Shown here piece by piece: positions 18,008-26,605 of a stretch of 64,000 nucleotides of DNA. The position numbers and the translations under genes were made by a program. Position 1 is the stretch's first letter, and each line of letters starts with the position of its first letter. The notes beneath the pieces were generated by a model. The model saw only the letters and a list, made by a program, of their open reading frames with translations. It ran no database searches and was not told the origin of the DNA. The stretch lies in the NCBI GenBank assembly GCA_963578605.1, contig CAUZEA010000003.1, forward strand, positions 1 to 64,000, given 5' to 3'. This stretch comes from JAKVCB01 sp963578605. Its GTDB lineage: Bacteria; Planctomycetota; Planctomycetia; Pirellulales; Lacipirellulaceae.

Positions 18008-18640
18008 ATGCAACGCAGATTGAACATTGCGGTAGGGTTTGTAACGACAGTCGTGTTGGCAAGTGGAACGATTCAAGCCGGGTCGCTTTTCTTTGCCCTT
18101 GAAATGGCGGCGTACAAGGACGAATTGGTAGTCCCTTTCGGACCCAATGATCCTGTTCAGCACAAGCCGGTCGATGGGCTGAAGCAGGACTCCAGCGGGT
18201 CTGGAGGAAACCTGGTCAAGCCAAATCATCAGATGCAACAAGCAAAACGCTTGCAAGACCTTCTCCAAATATCTGAAATGGCCAAGCGTTTCGAGGTTGC
18301 AGCGGCAACATTTCTCAGTTCTTTTCCAAAGGAGTCCTTCTCCAGGGACGTACCAGTACGTGACGAGATTACAGGCGTAGCTTTGGACTGGGAACCTCGT
18401 TTCACCGTGGGCGAAACAAACAACCAGGTTGATGGCCGGGTGCTGTCAATTGAAACTAGCTACAAAACGTTGATTCAATCACGTCATGTGGGCTCGACGT
18501 CGACCATCCTTGATTTCCTTGTTTTCCCGCAAACGCTGGACGAGTCAACGTTATTGTTGGGGGAGCCACACGCGATCGGTTACGAGAAGATGACGCGACG
18601 CAACAAACTGGACCTGGGATTGCTGGTAGCACAGCTCTAA
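18008..18640 (+). CDS. Secreted protein of unknown function
   Basis: A 210-residue protein with a signal peptide (residues 1-24, ending TIQAGS) and a strong AGGGGGGAAG ribosome site before ATG 18008. The mature part carries no family motif that I know. Its last about 50 codons and the following bases are repeated, with mismatches, 770 bases downstream (19258-19446) behind a dead guaB fragment. So this gene is intact while the second copy is only a relic. Surroundings are rearranged, and no operon partner is evident. Confidence 0.55.
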   Translation: MQRRLNIAVGFVTTVVLASGTIQAGSLFFALEMAAYKDELVVPFGPNDPVQHKPVDGLKQDSSGSGGNLVKPNHQMQQAKRLQDLLQISEMAKRFEVAAATFLSSFPKESFSRDVPVRDEITGVALDWEPRFTVGETNNQVDGRVLSIETSYKTLIQSRHVGSTSTILDFLVFPQTLDESTLLLGEPHAIGYEKMTRRNKLDLGLLVAQL

Positions 18641-18675
18641 AAGGCAGTTACCGGATCAAGGTCGTTGGGGCACCT
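18488..18675 (+). repeat. 188-bp duplication, copy 1 (3' end of the secreted-protein gene)
   Basis: This stretch matches 19258-19446 at a constant offset of 770 bases. The second half (from the GATCGGTTACGAGAAGATG block through the stop codon and about 30 bases beyond) is nearly identical; the first half has more substitutions but no net insertion. It covers the C-terminal coding part and the stop of the gene at 18008-18640. Confidence 0.9.
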
Positions 18676-19010
18676 GGCAAAGCAGCCTTCTGAATGACGC
18701 ACGGATTTCAAATAATTGCGAGACTGTAGGGGATGGCAACCTGGCAAGATCAACCTGTCTAAGGCGTGTTAGCTCGACTGGATGGATAGCGCAAGTCGCG
18801 GTTGACAAAAAAAGTGCGCCGCACTTTTCGGAGGACTTCTGGTATGCCCTTTGCGACCTTTGCGAGACGTTCAGAACTGGACCACACTCAAGGACTCGAC
18901 TCACCAGGTTCAAGTACTGCTGTCACCAGGTCCTGGTTACCCAAAGCGGTCGGGCAAGCCGCGTTGGCCCTGTCTCACAAGCCGATTCTGCCGTAGCTGG
19001 GGATTGTTCT
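18641..19010. other. Intergenic, probably decayed DNA
   Basis: Between the duplicated 3' end and the guaB fragment. A TTGACA hexamer followed by an A-run and a small GTGCGCCGCAC palindrome lies near 18800, which may be the old promoter region of the guaB copy. No coding frame is supported. Confidence 0.35.
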
Positions 19011-19244
19011 ATGCCCGCCAAGTTTTCCACCACCGGCTTGACCTACGACGACGTGCTCATTCGCCCGCGGCACAGCGATATGATTCCTGCGGATGTTGAT
19101 ATGAGGACTTCCCTCACGTAGTGAATTCCCGTGAATCTGTCGGTGTTAAGCTCCCCGATGGATACCGTGACCGAAGTGCAGATGGCGATCGCACTGGCCC
19201 AGGAAGGCGGCTTGGGCGTGACTCACAAGAACATGTCGATCGAA
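19011..19244 (+). pseudogene. guaB: N-terminal fragment of an IMP dehydrogenase gene
   Basis: Translated from ATG 19011, the frame reads TTGLTYDDVLIRPRHSDMIP, the standard N-terminus of IMP dehydrogenase (the IMP to XMP step of GTP synthesis). It then meets two adjacent stop codons (TAG TGA) in the place of the usual Arg-Glu, and continues in the same frame with LSSPMDTVTEVQMAIALAQ and GGLGVTHKNMSIE, the expected next part of the enzyme. After that the match ends abruptly, about 13 bases before the duplicated segment. The remaining 400 or so residues, with the CBS domains and catalytic Cys, are absent. It is a dead fragment, presumably copied from an intact guaB elsewhere. Confidence 0.88.
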
Positions 19245-19257
19245 TCGCACAAGTCCT

Positions 19258-19446
19258 GTGGTCTCGACGTCGATCGGCGTTGATTTCTTTGTTTCCCCAC
19301 CAACGGCGGACGAATCAACGTTGTTGTTGGGAGAGCCACCCGTGATCGGTTACGAGAAGATGGCGCGACGCAACAAACCGGACCTGGGATTGCTGGTAGC
19401 ACAGCTCTAAAAGGCAATTACCGGATCAAGGTCGTTGGGGGCACTT
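19258..19446 (+). repeat. 188-bp duplication, copy 2 (relic behind the guaB fragment)
   Basis: Copy of 18488-18675, offset 770 bases. It holds the last about 50 codons of a gene like the one at 18008, with stop, but no start, so it is a gene relic. The join with the guaB fragment marks a recombination point. Confidence 0.9.
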
Positions 19447-19641
19447 GTATGCGTTGCACCGGGCAAAAGATAGGGAACTGGGGGGTTCGGATGATGACTG
19501 AAAAGGGCTACCCACGGAAAAGAAGGGCTTCTTGTACGGGTCAAGTCCAAGTCAGCCTGAGTCGACTTCCATTATTCATCGTCACCACCCTAGAATCTGT
19601 AGAGTGGTGGTAGTTCATTGTCCCTCGATTATGCGTCTAAC

Positions 19642-20058
19642 ATGCCTCCGACAATCTCACTCGGACCGTTTCAGTTCACGTCGGTTGGCGTACAAATTTC
19701 TGGTCGACCCCAACTCGATCAATGGAAGGGCCCACTGCAATTTGCCCTGTGGTGCCAGCGGGCCGGGCCATGGTGGATTGGCGATCTGCTAAACCACGGC
19801 GAAGACCATTTTGGTGAGTCGTTTTCGCAAATGTGCGAAGGGGTGGTATCCACAGAGCAACTCAGCCGTTACGCTTCCGTGGCTCGAAGGGTGCCGATGG
19901 AAAACCGATCTGCTTCGCTTTCCTGGTCAGCCCACGCAGTCGTTGCCCGACTTCCTCATGATCAACAGCGAAACATGCTGCGCGAGGCCGAAAATCGCGG
20001 CTGGACCAGCGAGGAACTCCGCAAAGCGGTTCAAGAACGGCAGCGCCATGCCAACTAA
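19642..20058 (+). CDS. Putative DNA-binding-like protein of unknown family
   Basis: A 138-residue protein with ATG 19642 (a TTG at 19618 is an alternative). The middle reads WWIGDLLNHGEDHFGE, then LSRYASVARRVPMENR, LSWSAHAVVARLP, and ends with RGWTSEELRKAVQ. This succession of short helices with a 'LSWSxHxxVA' step and a final 'GWTxxELRxxV' helix resembles small regulatory or plasmid-maintenance proteins that bind DNA, but I cannot name the family with confidence. There is no strong ribosome site. An imperfect inverted repeat (CACCAC...GTGGTG) lies about 40 bases upstream and could be an operator (inference). Confidence 0.55.
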   Translation: MPPTISLGPFQFTSVGVQISGRPQLDQWKGPLQFALWCQRAGPWWIGDLLNHGEDHFGESFSQMCEGVVSTEQLSRYASVARRVPMENRSASLSWSAHAVVARLPHDQQRNMLREAENRGWTSEELRKAVQERQRHAN

Positions 20059-20203
20059 GAGAATTGCGAAAAGTCGCCTCGACCCTTGGGATCGGCATCA
20101 CGGGGGCAATCCACAGTTCAATGCAAGCAACCTGTGGCAGGCCATCGATGGGCAGGTACTCACCGGGTCACGTTCGGCGGTTGAAACCGGGGTTGTGACC
20201 TGA
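20048..20203 (+). CDS. Possible small protein overlapping the previous gene
   Basis: A 51-residue frame whose ATG (20048) overlaps the 3' end of the preceding gene by 11 bases. It begins with basic residues (TKRIAKSR) followed by DPWDRHH. Overlap suggests translational coupling, but length and lack of a motif leave it doubtful. Confidence 0.25.
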   Translation: MPTKRIAKSRLDPWDRHHGGNPQFNASNLWQAIDGQVLTGSRSAVETGVVT

Positions 20204-20353
20204 CAATCGGTGCGTTGCAGCGTGCGAGACGGATGTTGGAGCTAGTGGCAGAAGTTTTCCGGTCGGGACGCTGCTACGAGCTTAATCCGAAAGCCTGGGC
20301 GAATACACCGTGTGCACGAAAAACACCCGTAGAAACCCCTTGAGCAACGTGGG

Positions 20354-21355
20354 CTATTGGGGAGGCTTGGCTTGATCCGCTTCTTTACCCATGTCCTCTT
20401 CACGAATCTGGGCCAACAAACGGGTCATCGTATTGGCGTGCACGCCCAGCAGTTTTGCGGCACGACCTTTGTGACCCTGTGTGGAACGCATTGCCTGGCG
20501 GACTGCGGCAGACCTCAGTTGGGCAAGATCGGTGTAAGGCAGGGTCGAGTCGGCGCGTGCCACTGTTTTATTGGGTAGTTTTGGCTCACAGTCCAATACA
20601 TAGGCCTGCTCGATCACGTGCCCCAGTTGGCGAATGTTGCCGGGCCAGGGATACGCGGAGAACTGCCCCAGCAACTCGTCACTGGGCCACCACAGATCGC
20701 GACTGTACTTGGCTGCAAATCGGCGCGAAAAGAACTCGATAAACAAGGGGATGTCATCGATCCGATTCCGGAGCGCGGGAATCTCCAGTTCAACCATGTT
20801 GAGCCGATAGTAAAGATCTTCGCGGAAGCTACCTTTGTCCACCTCCACGTCCAACTGGCGGTTCGTCGCGGCAACCACCATCACGTCGACCTGTTCGGGA
20901 TGCGAAGAACCAACAGGTGTCACTTCCGATTCCTGCAACGCGCGAAGCAGTTTGGGCTGCAATTCAATTGGCATTTCGCCGACTTCGTCCAGAAATACCA
21001 CACCACCATGGGCGGCACGGAACACACCTAAACTCCGACCAGCGGCACCGGTGAATGCGCCCTTCTCGTGACCGAACAACTGGCTTTCGGCCAGGGTTGC
21101 CGTCAGCGCAGCACAATTGACCGGCACGAGCGGCTTGTTCCATCGTGGGCTAAGCTTATGCAGCAAACGAGCCCAAATTTCCTTACCTGTACCCGTTTCA
21201 CCGGTTAAAAGTACGGTACATTGGACGTGCGCAGCACGTTCCACGTGACGGGCAATACGACCGACTTGCGGGTTATTGCCCAACACCCAGCTGTCTGCCT
21301 CTTCGGGACGCTGACGAAGCAACGTGTCTAGGGAGGGAGCGATTTCCTTTGTCAT
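20354..21355 (-). CDS. Sigma-54-dependent transcriptional activator (AAA+ and Fis-type HTH only)
   Basis: A 333-residue enhancer-binding protein that remodels sigma-54 RNA polymerase with ATP. Seen: Walker A GETGTGKE (residues 52-59), the sigma-54 contact loop GAFTGA (99-104), Walker B GGVVFLDEVGE (117-127), sensor and arginine-finger region FREDLYYRLN, the WPGNIRQL motif, and a Fis-like helix-turn-helix near the end (GRAAKLLGVHANTMTRLL). There is no N-terminal receiver, PAS or GAF domain; only about 25 residues precede the AAA+ core. So it must be controlled by a partner protein or by its own level. It stands alone, and its target promoter cannot be told from the window. Confidence 0.93.
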   Translation of the reverse strand: MTKEIAPSLDTLLRQRPEEADSWVLGNNPQVGRIARHVERAAHVQCTVLLTGETGTGKEIWARLLHKLSPRWNKPLVPVNCAALTATLAESQLFGHEKGAFTGAAGRSLGVFRAAHGGVVFLDEVGEMPIELQPKLLRALQESEVTPVGSSHPEQVDVMVVAATNRQLDVEVDKGSFREDLYYRLNMVELEIPALRNRIDDIPLFIEFFSRRFAAKYSRDLWWPSDELLGQFSAYPWPGNIRQLGHVIEQAYVLDCEPKLPNKTVARADSTLPYTDLAQLRSAAVRQAMRSTQGHKGRAAKLLGVHANTMTRLLAQIREEDMGKEADQAKPPQ

Positions 21356-21870
21356 GCCTTTTTAGGGAACCATTTTGGCAGTAGGCCGACGCCTCCTTTT
21401 CCGCCGATGCCTACGCGGACAACACGATCCTTGAGCGAAATCTTGGTCGCTAAGGTCATTGGATCAGTTCTCATTGTTGATGATGACTGATCCAATCATT
21501 CGCTGGAAAACGGAACCAGCTCAAACCGAAACATCCTCGATTACGGTTTGGCCACCCGTCATATGACTCACATGATGTTCATTGTAATCTGACTCGGGGA
21601 TTACACAAGAATATGAATGGGGGAAATCGGGTTCATGGGTAAACTTGACCGGTTTACAGTGATTCACGGAATTCTAAGCACCCCCAGCCGCCACAGTTAC
21701 ACCACAAAAAAAATCGTAACTTATTGTATTATAACATGTTGCGACAAAAATAAATATAATTATTGTCTCTATATATTAATATTGTTACACAAACAAAAAA
21801 GTGGGATCCGAGCGATCCCTCCTCCGTGGGGACTACCGTTTTTTCGAGCGGCGTCACTGGCAACCCCGGT
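21356..21870. other. 515-bp intergenic region with an AT-rich core
   Basis: Between the sigma-54 activator and the methyltransferase gene. The stretch about 21700-21800 is strikingly AT-rich compared with the rest of the window (long runs such as AAATATAATTATT and ATATATTAATATTG). It could be a promoter, a bendable or nucleoid-protein-bound site, or foreign DNA. No coding frame is supported. Confidence 0.5.
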
Positions 21871-22662
21871 TTAGCGCGGGAAGGGTTTCCACGCTTGAAG
21901 TTGCACTTCGGGCAAGGGCGAATCATCGCGGGCGAAGTTCAAAACGTGCTGCCATGGCAACTCGTGGAATTGCCCTACCAGTTTGAACCCGTTGGCCGGC
22001 AACTCGCGCATGATTTGGGCCTGGCTCATCTTGTGCAGAGGCTTGATCGGCACGGTTGGATCTTCACTCCGAAACTCGACCAGGACCAGCCGTCCGGTCG
22101 GCTTGAGTGAGCTTCGCAGGGCGGCCAACATCTCCTCCGGATAGGCAAATTCATGATAGACATCCACGGCTAGAATCAGATCGAGCGAGGCATTCGGCAA
22201 GCGGGGATCGACAGGCGTCCCCAAGACGGGAAGAATGTTGGTGACTTGTCGCGCTTTGGACCGTTCCACCAACATGTTGAGCATTTCTTGCTGAATATCG
22301 CTAGCGTACACTCTACCGTCGGGTCCCACTCGCCCGGCCAAACGCAAAGTGTGATACCCGTTACCACAACCGATATCGCAAACCGAATCACCCAACTTGA
22401 GCGGCAGTGCCGTGAGCAGTTTTTTGCAATTCTCTTCGCGTTTCCGCGACTCACGGACAAGCCACGGAGCACCCAGGAAGTGCATGGTCTGGGCGATCTC
22501 TCGACCCATGTAGTGTATTTTCGGTTCGGGCAATTCCAGGGCCTTATCTGGCCTGGAACCGTCAACAGAGCTGACCACAGGGGGATCTCCCCGCGCAGGA
22601 TCGGCGGTACCAGGTAACCCGAGTAGAATCAGCAACCAGCAAGAACAACCGGCCAGGAACAT
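21871..22662 (-). CDS. SAM-dependent methyltransferase, probably exported
   Basis: A class I methyltransferase with motif I as VCDIGCGNGYHTLRL, then VYASDIQQEM, and LDLILAVDVYHEF, the usual Rossmann strands. With ATG 22662 the protein has 263 residues and begins with a hydrophobic stretch (MFLAGCSCWLLILLGLPG) that looks like a signal peptide or lipoprotein signal, so it may act outside the cytoplasm, which is unusual for a SAM enzyme. ATG 22767 would add 35 residues of no clear role. None of the candidate starts has a strong ribosome site. The substrate is unknown. It follows the EEP hydrolase gene and may share its transcript. Confidence 0.75.
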   Translation of the reverse strand: MFLAGCSCWLLILLGLPGTADPARGDPPVVSSVDGSRPDKALELPEPKIHYMGREIAQTMHFLGAPWLVRESRKREENCKKLLTALPLKLGDSVCDIGCGNGYHTLRLAGRVGPDGRVYASDIQQEMLNMLVERSKARQVTNILPVLGTPVDPRLPNASLDLILAVDVYHEFAYPEEMLAALRSSLKPTGRLVLVEFRSEDPTVPIKPLHKMSQAQIMRELPANGFKLVGQFHELPWQHVLNFARDDSPLPEVQLQAWKPFPR

Positions 22663-22807
22663 CCTGGGGTGATCTCTGTTTGTTTTGGTTGCTTCCGTTG
22701 GCTGAACGTGCGGAAGTCGCTTTTGCAGGTTCACGTGGATGGGTATTGAATCGCTGAAACAAGCCATGATGGTCAGCCGAGTTGTGGAAACAATGCCAGT
22801 TTGTTGG

Positions 22808-23875
22808 TCAGATGTTAGAATCAATATCGATATCTACAATGAGGGGACGGTGATCGGAACCGTCACCGCGGCCCTCAACAATTGCAAGACATTGTACCTG
22901 ATCCGAGAGCAAAGCGTGATCGATGCGAATGGGAGGAATCATAGACCTTCTGTTCGGCCAAGTCACAGCACTGCCGCGTCCGCGATCAACATGCGCTCCC
23001 CGCAAATCACCCGATGTGAGCTGTTCGTAAGCTGCAGAGAACTGTGTCGCATTAAAATCTCCAATAACAACAAGCGGTCGAGGAAGTTCCGAGATTACTT
23101 CCTGGCAGCGGCGCCAGAACCTGAAATAAGGTTCCGTCGATGAAAAAACTGGGCGGGGCGCGTGCAACCCCAACAAGTGCAGGGTCTCGCCGCCAACCTC
23201 CACATCGACCGCGATTGCGCGGGGCAACTGGGCATCGATTGATTCGCGATGCTCCAGCGGAAATCGAGAAAAGATGCCGTTAACGTTTCCCCCATAGCCG
23301 CCGCTCTTGCATGAATAGGGATACTTCTTCATGAATTCAGCCCGACCAGTAGCCCGCTGCCACGGATAGGAAAATTCAACGAGCACGATGATGTCGGGGT
23401 CCGCCTCAGCAATTTCTTCCAGTATGGGATCGATCTGCTTGTTCACTGCGAGGACGTTGGCATAAAAAATCCGGACTCTTGCCGGTTCCAGGTTCTTGGT
23501 AGCCTGACCAGCTGCTGTTGTCTGCCGCAGAGCATCACCTGGCGTGAACAATTCAGGAAGAACGAGCCAAGCCTGGCAGACAATAGGGACCAGGCTGACC
23601 GCCGCCAACACAGGACGCCGAAACTTCCAGGCCCACAGCAAGCAGGCATAGGCAGGCAGATACGCATATAATGTAAACGCATTGAAATAAATAAGAAAAA
23701 GAGCACCGTCGAACCAGAAGATCCGTAAAAAGACCATGGTCGCCAGGAAGAGTGCCATGCCCCAGGCCGCGGAGTGTCCGATCACAAGCAACAGACTGTG
23801 GCATCGCGCAGCGAATTGGCTAGTGACGCCTGACCGCAGCTGTAACCAATTGCCTGGTTGGTCTTCATGATCCAT
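22808..23875 (-). CDS. Membrane-anchored endonuclease/exonuclease/phosphatase family protein
   Basis: A 355-residue protein. The first about 110 residues hold three hydrophobic segments, the rest is an EEP fold: RIFYANVLAVNKQ, ADPDIIVLVEFSY (catalytic Glu), LLGLHAPRP, VIGDFNATQFS and GSDHRPLIVD (Asp/His pair at the end). Members of this family hydrolyse phosphodiesters in nucleic acids, lipids or sugar phosphates. The membrane anchor followed by EEP domain is common in envelope proteins of unknown substrate. It lies in line with lpxD and lpxI on the same strand, 89 bases after lpxI, so a role in envelope lipid or polymer turnover is possible but inferred. Confidence 0.88.
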   Translation of the reverse strand: MDHEDQPGNWLQLRSGVTSQFAARCHSLLLVIGHSAAWGMALFLATMVFLRIFWFDGALFLIYFNAFTLYAYLPAYACLLWAWKFRRPVLAAVSLVPIVCQAWLVLPELFTPGDALRQTTAAGQATKNLEPARVRIFYANVLAVNKQIDPILEEIAEADPDIIVLVEFSYPWQRATGRAEFMKKYPYSCKSGGYGGNVNGIFSRFPLEHRESIDAQLPRAIAVDVEVGGETLHLLGLHAPRPVFSSTEPYFRFWRRCQEVISELPRPLVVIGDFNATQFSAAYEQLTSGDLRGAHVDRGRGSAVTWPNRRSMIPPIRIDHALLSDQVQCLAIVEGRGDGSDHRPLIVDIDIDSNI

Positions 23876-23964
23876 GGAGTGGATACGGAATTACCCGCCT
23901 GGAGTAAAATCGAAAATCTTCGTTCGCCCGGGTCATGCAAGGACTGCACCTTCCCTCGAGCGTT

Positions 23965-24858
23965 TTACGCCGCAGCACTGGAATTGGTTCGATCAGGTAG
24001 TGCCAGAATAGAAAGACGATATTTGCGTGCAAACGCGCGGAACTTGATGTCGTCAAGGAGAATGGTCCGGCCGCCCTCAATGGCCAGCACACGCGCACCT
24101 GCTGCAACCATCGTCCGCAAGGTCCCTACACCCACTGTGGGTACGTCGAACCTCATATCTTGCTGCGGTTTGGCCACCTTGACGACGACGAAACCGCCCT
24201 GGGGGCAGAGTTGACCAGCACGCTCGATACAGAGGTCGGTACCCTCGATCGCTTCGACAGCCAAGACCGCGCGCTCTTTGACACATACGCTTTGCCCGAT
24301 GTCAAGCCGGCCCATCTCCTTGGCAACGTTCCAACCGAATTCAATATCGGTCTGTTGCACCCGCGTGGGAGGCTTGCCGGCCACAGTTCCGGGTGGCACA
24401 AGCAAATTGGGAACGAAGTCGGTAGCGGGCTGAAATATGACGCCCTTTCGAGCAAAAGCATCCGTCAAAACGCCCAACAAAGTGTCATCTTTGCGATCAC
24501 CTTTGTGAGCAATGAAGTGGGGCCAAAAGGCCTTGACCGTGGTCCAGTCGGGAATGAATCGCGGCCACAACCAGGGACGATACAGAAACACCTTGTGGAA
24601 TTTCCCAGCCATCGTCGCCTGCTTCACACCATGTTTTCGAAACCAGCGCGTTGCTTCACCAAGGCGAGCCATTCCCAGCCAGTGAAAGTCGTCGCAGATG
24701 TCTCTCAGGACCGGATCGGCGTGGTATTTGATAGCCAGGCAGCAAACACGATAGCCATTCCGTTTAAGCACTTCAGCTACCAGGATGGGAAACCGTCCCC
24801 ACGCTGCAACCAGCCCAATCGGGGTTGCGGAACCTTGTTGGATGTGAATCTGAGTCAT
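23965..24858 (-). CDS. lpxI: UDP-2,3-diacylglucosamine pyrophosphatase LpxI
   Basis: A 297-residue protein of the LpxI (DUF1009) family, which splits UDP-2,3-diacylglucosamine to lipid X plus UMP in lipid A synthesis and replaces LpxH in many bacteria. Family stretches seen: GLVAAWGRFPILVAE near the start, HGVKQATMAGKFHK, LLGVLTDAFARKG, RLDIGQSVCVKERAVLAVEAIEGTD (split in the middle), and VPTVGVGTLRTM before ARVLAIEGG. Its ATG overlaps the lpxD stop (ATGA), the classic sign of translational coupling. So the two lipid A steps are made from one transcript. Confidence 0.93.
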   Translation of the reverse strand: MTQIHIQQGSATPIGLVAAWGRFPILVAEVLKRNGYRVCCLAIKYHADPVLRDICDDFHWLGMARLGEATRWFRKHGVKQATMAGKFHKVFLYRPWLWPRFIPDWTTVKAFWPHFIAHKGDRKDDTLLGVLTDAFARKGVIFQPATDFVPNLLVPPGTVAGKPPTRVQQTDIEFGWNVAKEMGRLDIGQSVCVKERAVLAVEAIEGTDLCIERAGQLCPQGGFVVVKVAKPQQDMRFDVPTVGVGTLRTMVAAGARVLAIEGGRTILLDDIKFRAFARKYRLSILALPDRTNSSAAA

Positions 24859-25922
24859 GCCACCTTTTTCACGTCATCGTTTGACACTCTATCCTCCGGC
24901 CGGGCGAGGTTACGGCAAATGATTTTGAACTCTTTCCGCATGGCAGGCAGCTTGGCAAGAGCTGCTTGTTTCTGCCTTTGCTCGCGCGCTGTCGTGGCGG
25001 GAATTCCCATCATCTCGGCACCAGCAGGAACGTTGTTCGAAATGCCAGCCATGGCGCTCAAAATTGCCCCAGCCCCCACGTGAACGTGATCGCGAATCCC
25101 GGCTTGCCCGCCCACAACAACGTAGTCTCCGGTGGTCGTGCTTCCAGCAATTCCGACCTGGGAACAAATCAGATTATGCCGGCCAATTTGACAATTGTGG
25201 GCAATCTGTACCAGGTTGTCGATCTTCGTGCCATCACCAATGCGGGTCGTGCCGTATGTACCTCGATCGACTGTCACATTCGCGCCAATCTCCACGTCCT
25301 CCCCAATTACGACATAACCAAGTTGGGCGGTGAGAACATGTCGACCATCGACCTGCCGGTAACCGAATCCAGGAGCTCCTATGACCGTCCCGGCATAGAT
25401 CATCGACCGGGCACCAACAATGGTGTTCTCATACAGCACGACACCGGGACCGATGGTCACACCTTCGCCCAGACGGCAACCAGGCAACAGTTGGGCCCCC
25501 GACAACACACGGCAGTTGTCACCGATCAATACGTCGTTCCCAATGGTGACGCCTGGGTGCACATCGACATGGTCGCCCAATCTGGCGGTTGGGCTGATGA
25601 TAGCCAACGGGTTGATCTCGGCAGGCAGCTCCTGGCGGGCGGGGCGGAAATGTTCCATGATCCGAGTGAAAGCTACATGGACATCTTCGACCTGAAGCGA
25701 GGGAAGCCTCTCACAGGTGACGCCAGACGGCACGACAAGGGCCACGGCGTTTGTATCAACAAGTTGTTGGAGCTTTTTGGGATCATCCACAAAGGTTATC
25801 TGGCCCGACAGAACATCTCCGAGCGGGGCTGCACCGGTGATGAGTACTTCATCGTCACCCGTTACATTCCCTCCCACAAGTTCAGCAAGATTTGCAAGAG
25901 AAACTCCCTCTAGTTTGCCCAT
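24855..25922 (-). CDS. lpxD: UDP-3-O-acylglucosamine N-acyltransferase LpxD
   Basis: A 355-residue left-handed beta-helix acyltransferase that adds the second hydroxy fatty acid to UDP-glucosamine in lipid A synthesis. It has the N-terminal uridine-binding domain (QITFVDDPKKLQQL), many hexapeptide repeats with I/V-G steps (residues about 105-290), and the catalytic His in QIAHNCQIG (His242). ATG 25922 gives the usual MGKLEGVSLANLA start; a longer start at 25982 is unlikely. Downstream is lpxI, overlapping by 4 bases. Together they show that this organism makes, or made, lipid A. Confidence 0.95.
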   Translation of the reverse strand: MGKLEGVSLANLAELVGGNVTGDDEVLITGAAPLGDVLSGQITFVDDPKKLQQLVDTNAVALVVPSGVTCERLPSLQVEDVHVAFTRIMEHFRPARQELPAEINPLAIISPTARLGDHVDVHPGVTIGNDVLIGDNCRVLSGAQLLPGCRLGEGVTIGPGVVLYENTIVGARSMIYAGTVIGAPGFGYRQVDGRHVLTAQLGYVVIGEDVEIGANVTVDRGTYGTTRIGDGTKIDNLVQIAHNCQIGRHNLICSQVGIAGSTTTGDYVVVGGQAGIRDHVHVGAGAILSAMAGISNNVPAGAEMMGIPATTAREQRQKQAALAKLPAMRKEFKIICRNLARPEDRVSNDDVKKVA

Positions 25923-26136
25923 ATCGCCGGTGTCCTTTCCAAAAGGGGATGAACCAGGTCCGCATTGGTTTCGCGTCAGCAATCACAACGATTCGACCCA
26001 CTCCTTACGCGCGACGCGCGTGGATATTACGGTGAGCCTTGGCTGCAAGCAAGATCAGCCAGCGGGCACTCATGCTAGCTTCGACAGGCCGGGTAGTGGA
26101 TGGTCCTTGAAATTGTCCCCCAACCAGCGCGAAGCT

Positions 26137-26514
26137 TCATTCTTCCACGAAAGCAATTGCTTGCTCGAAGTGACGCTGCAGGACCAGAAATGCTTTGCGG
26201 TCACCACCGGTGTCTGGATGAATCGACTTCACTTTTCCGCGATAAGCTGCCAGCACATCGTCAGCAGAGCAGGGGAACGAGAGATTCAACGCTAACAAAC
26301 AATGGGGTGTGTCTTTACGAACCCACTCAGGCAATACGGGAAAATGTCCCCCAATCAGTACTATTGCCCGCCGCAGCGATCGCAGATACGTACGGCAATC
26401 GACGACCATCAACGTGTAACCGGAGAACGGCACGCCAACAACGATGGCAAGCCAGAGAGCCGTTATCAAGAAGTCAAAAGGATCAGGCCAATTTTGGGCA
26501 GCAAAGACCAGCAC
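26137..26514 (-). CDS. Membrane-anchored J-domain protein
   Basis: A 125-residue protein. It starts with GTG 26514 and has one or two hydrophobic segments in residues 10-55, then a short J-like domain: LLALNLSFPCSADDVLAAYR, HPD at residues 99-101, and a following helix. The HPD motif is what lets J proteins stimulate the ATPase of DnaK-type chaperones. Being tethered, it would recruit DnaK to the membrane (inference). It lacks the Gly/Phe and zinc domains of DnaJ. It sits between lpxD and lptB, so a link to envelope assembly is possible. Confidence 0.7.
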   Translation of the reverse strand: MLVFAAQNWPDPFDFLITALWLAIVVGVPFSGYTLMVVDCRTYLRSLRRAIVLIGGHFPVLPEWVRKDTPHCLLALNLSFPCSADDVLAAYRGKVKSIHPDTGGDRKAFLVLQRHFEQAIAFVEE

Positions 26515-26605
26515 GATAGAATCTCAACCAAGGCTATAACGGATACCGACTTGCTCGGCACAATTCATTCAAACGGAACCATATCAGCTGGACCAGATCT
26601 CGCGG

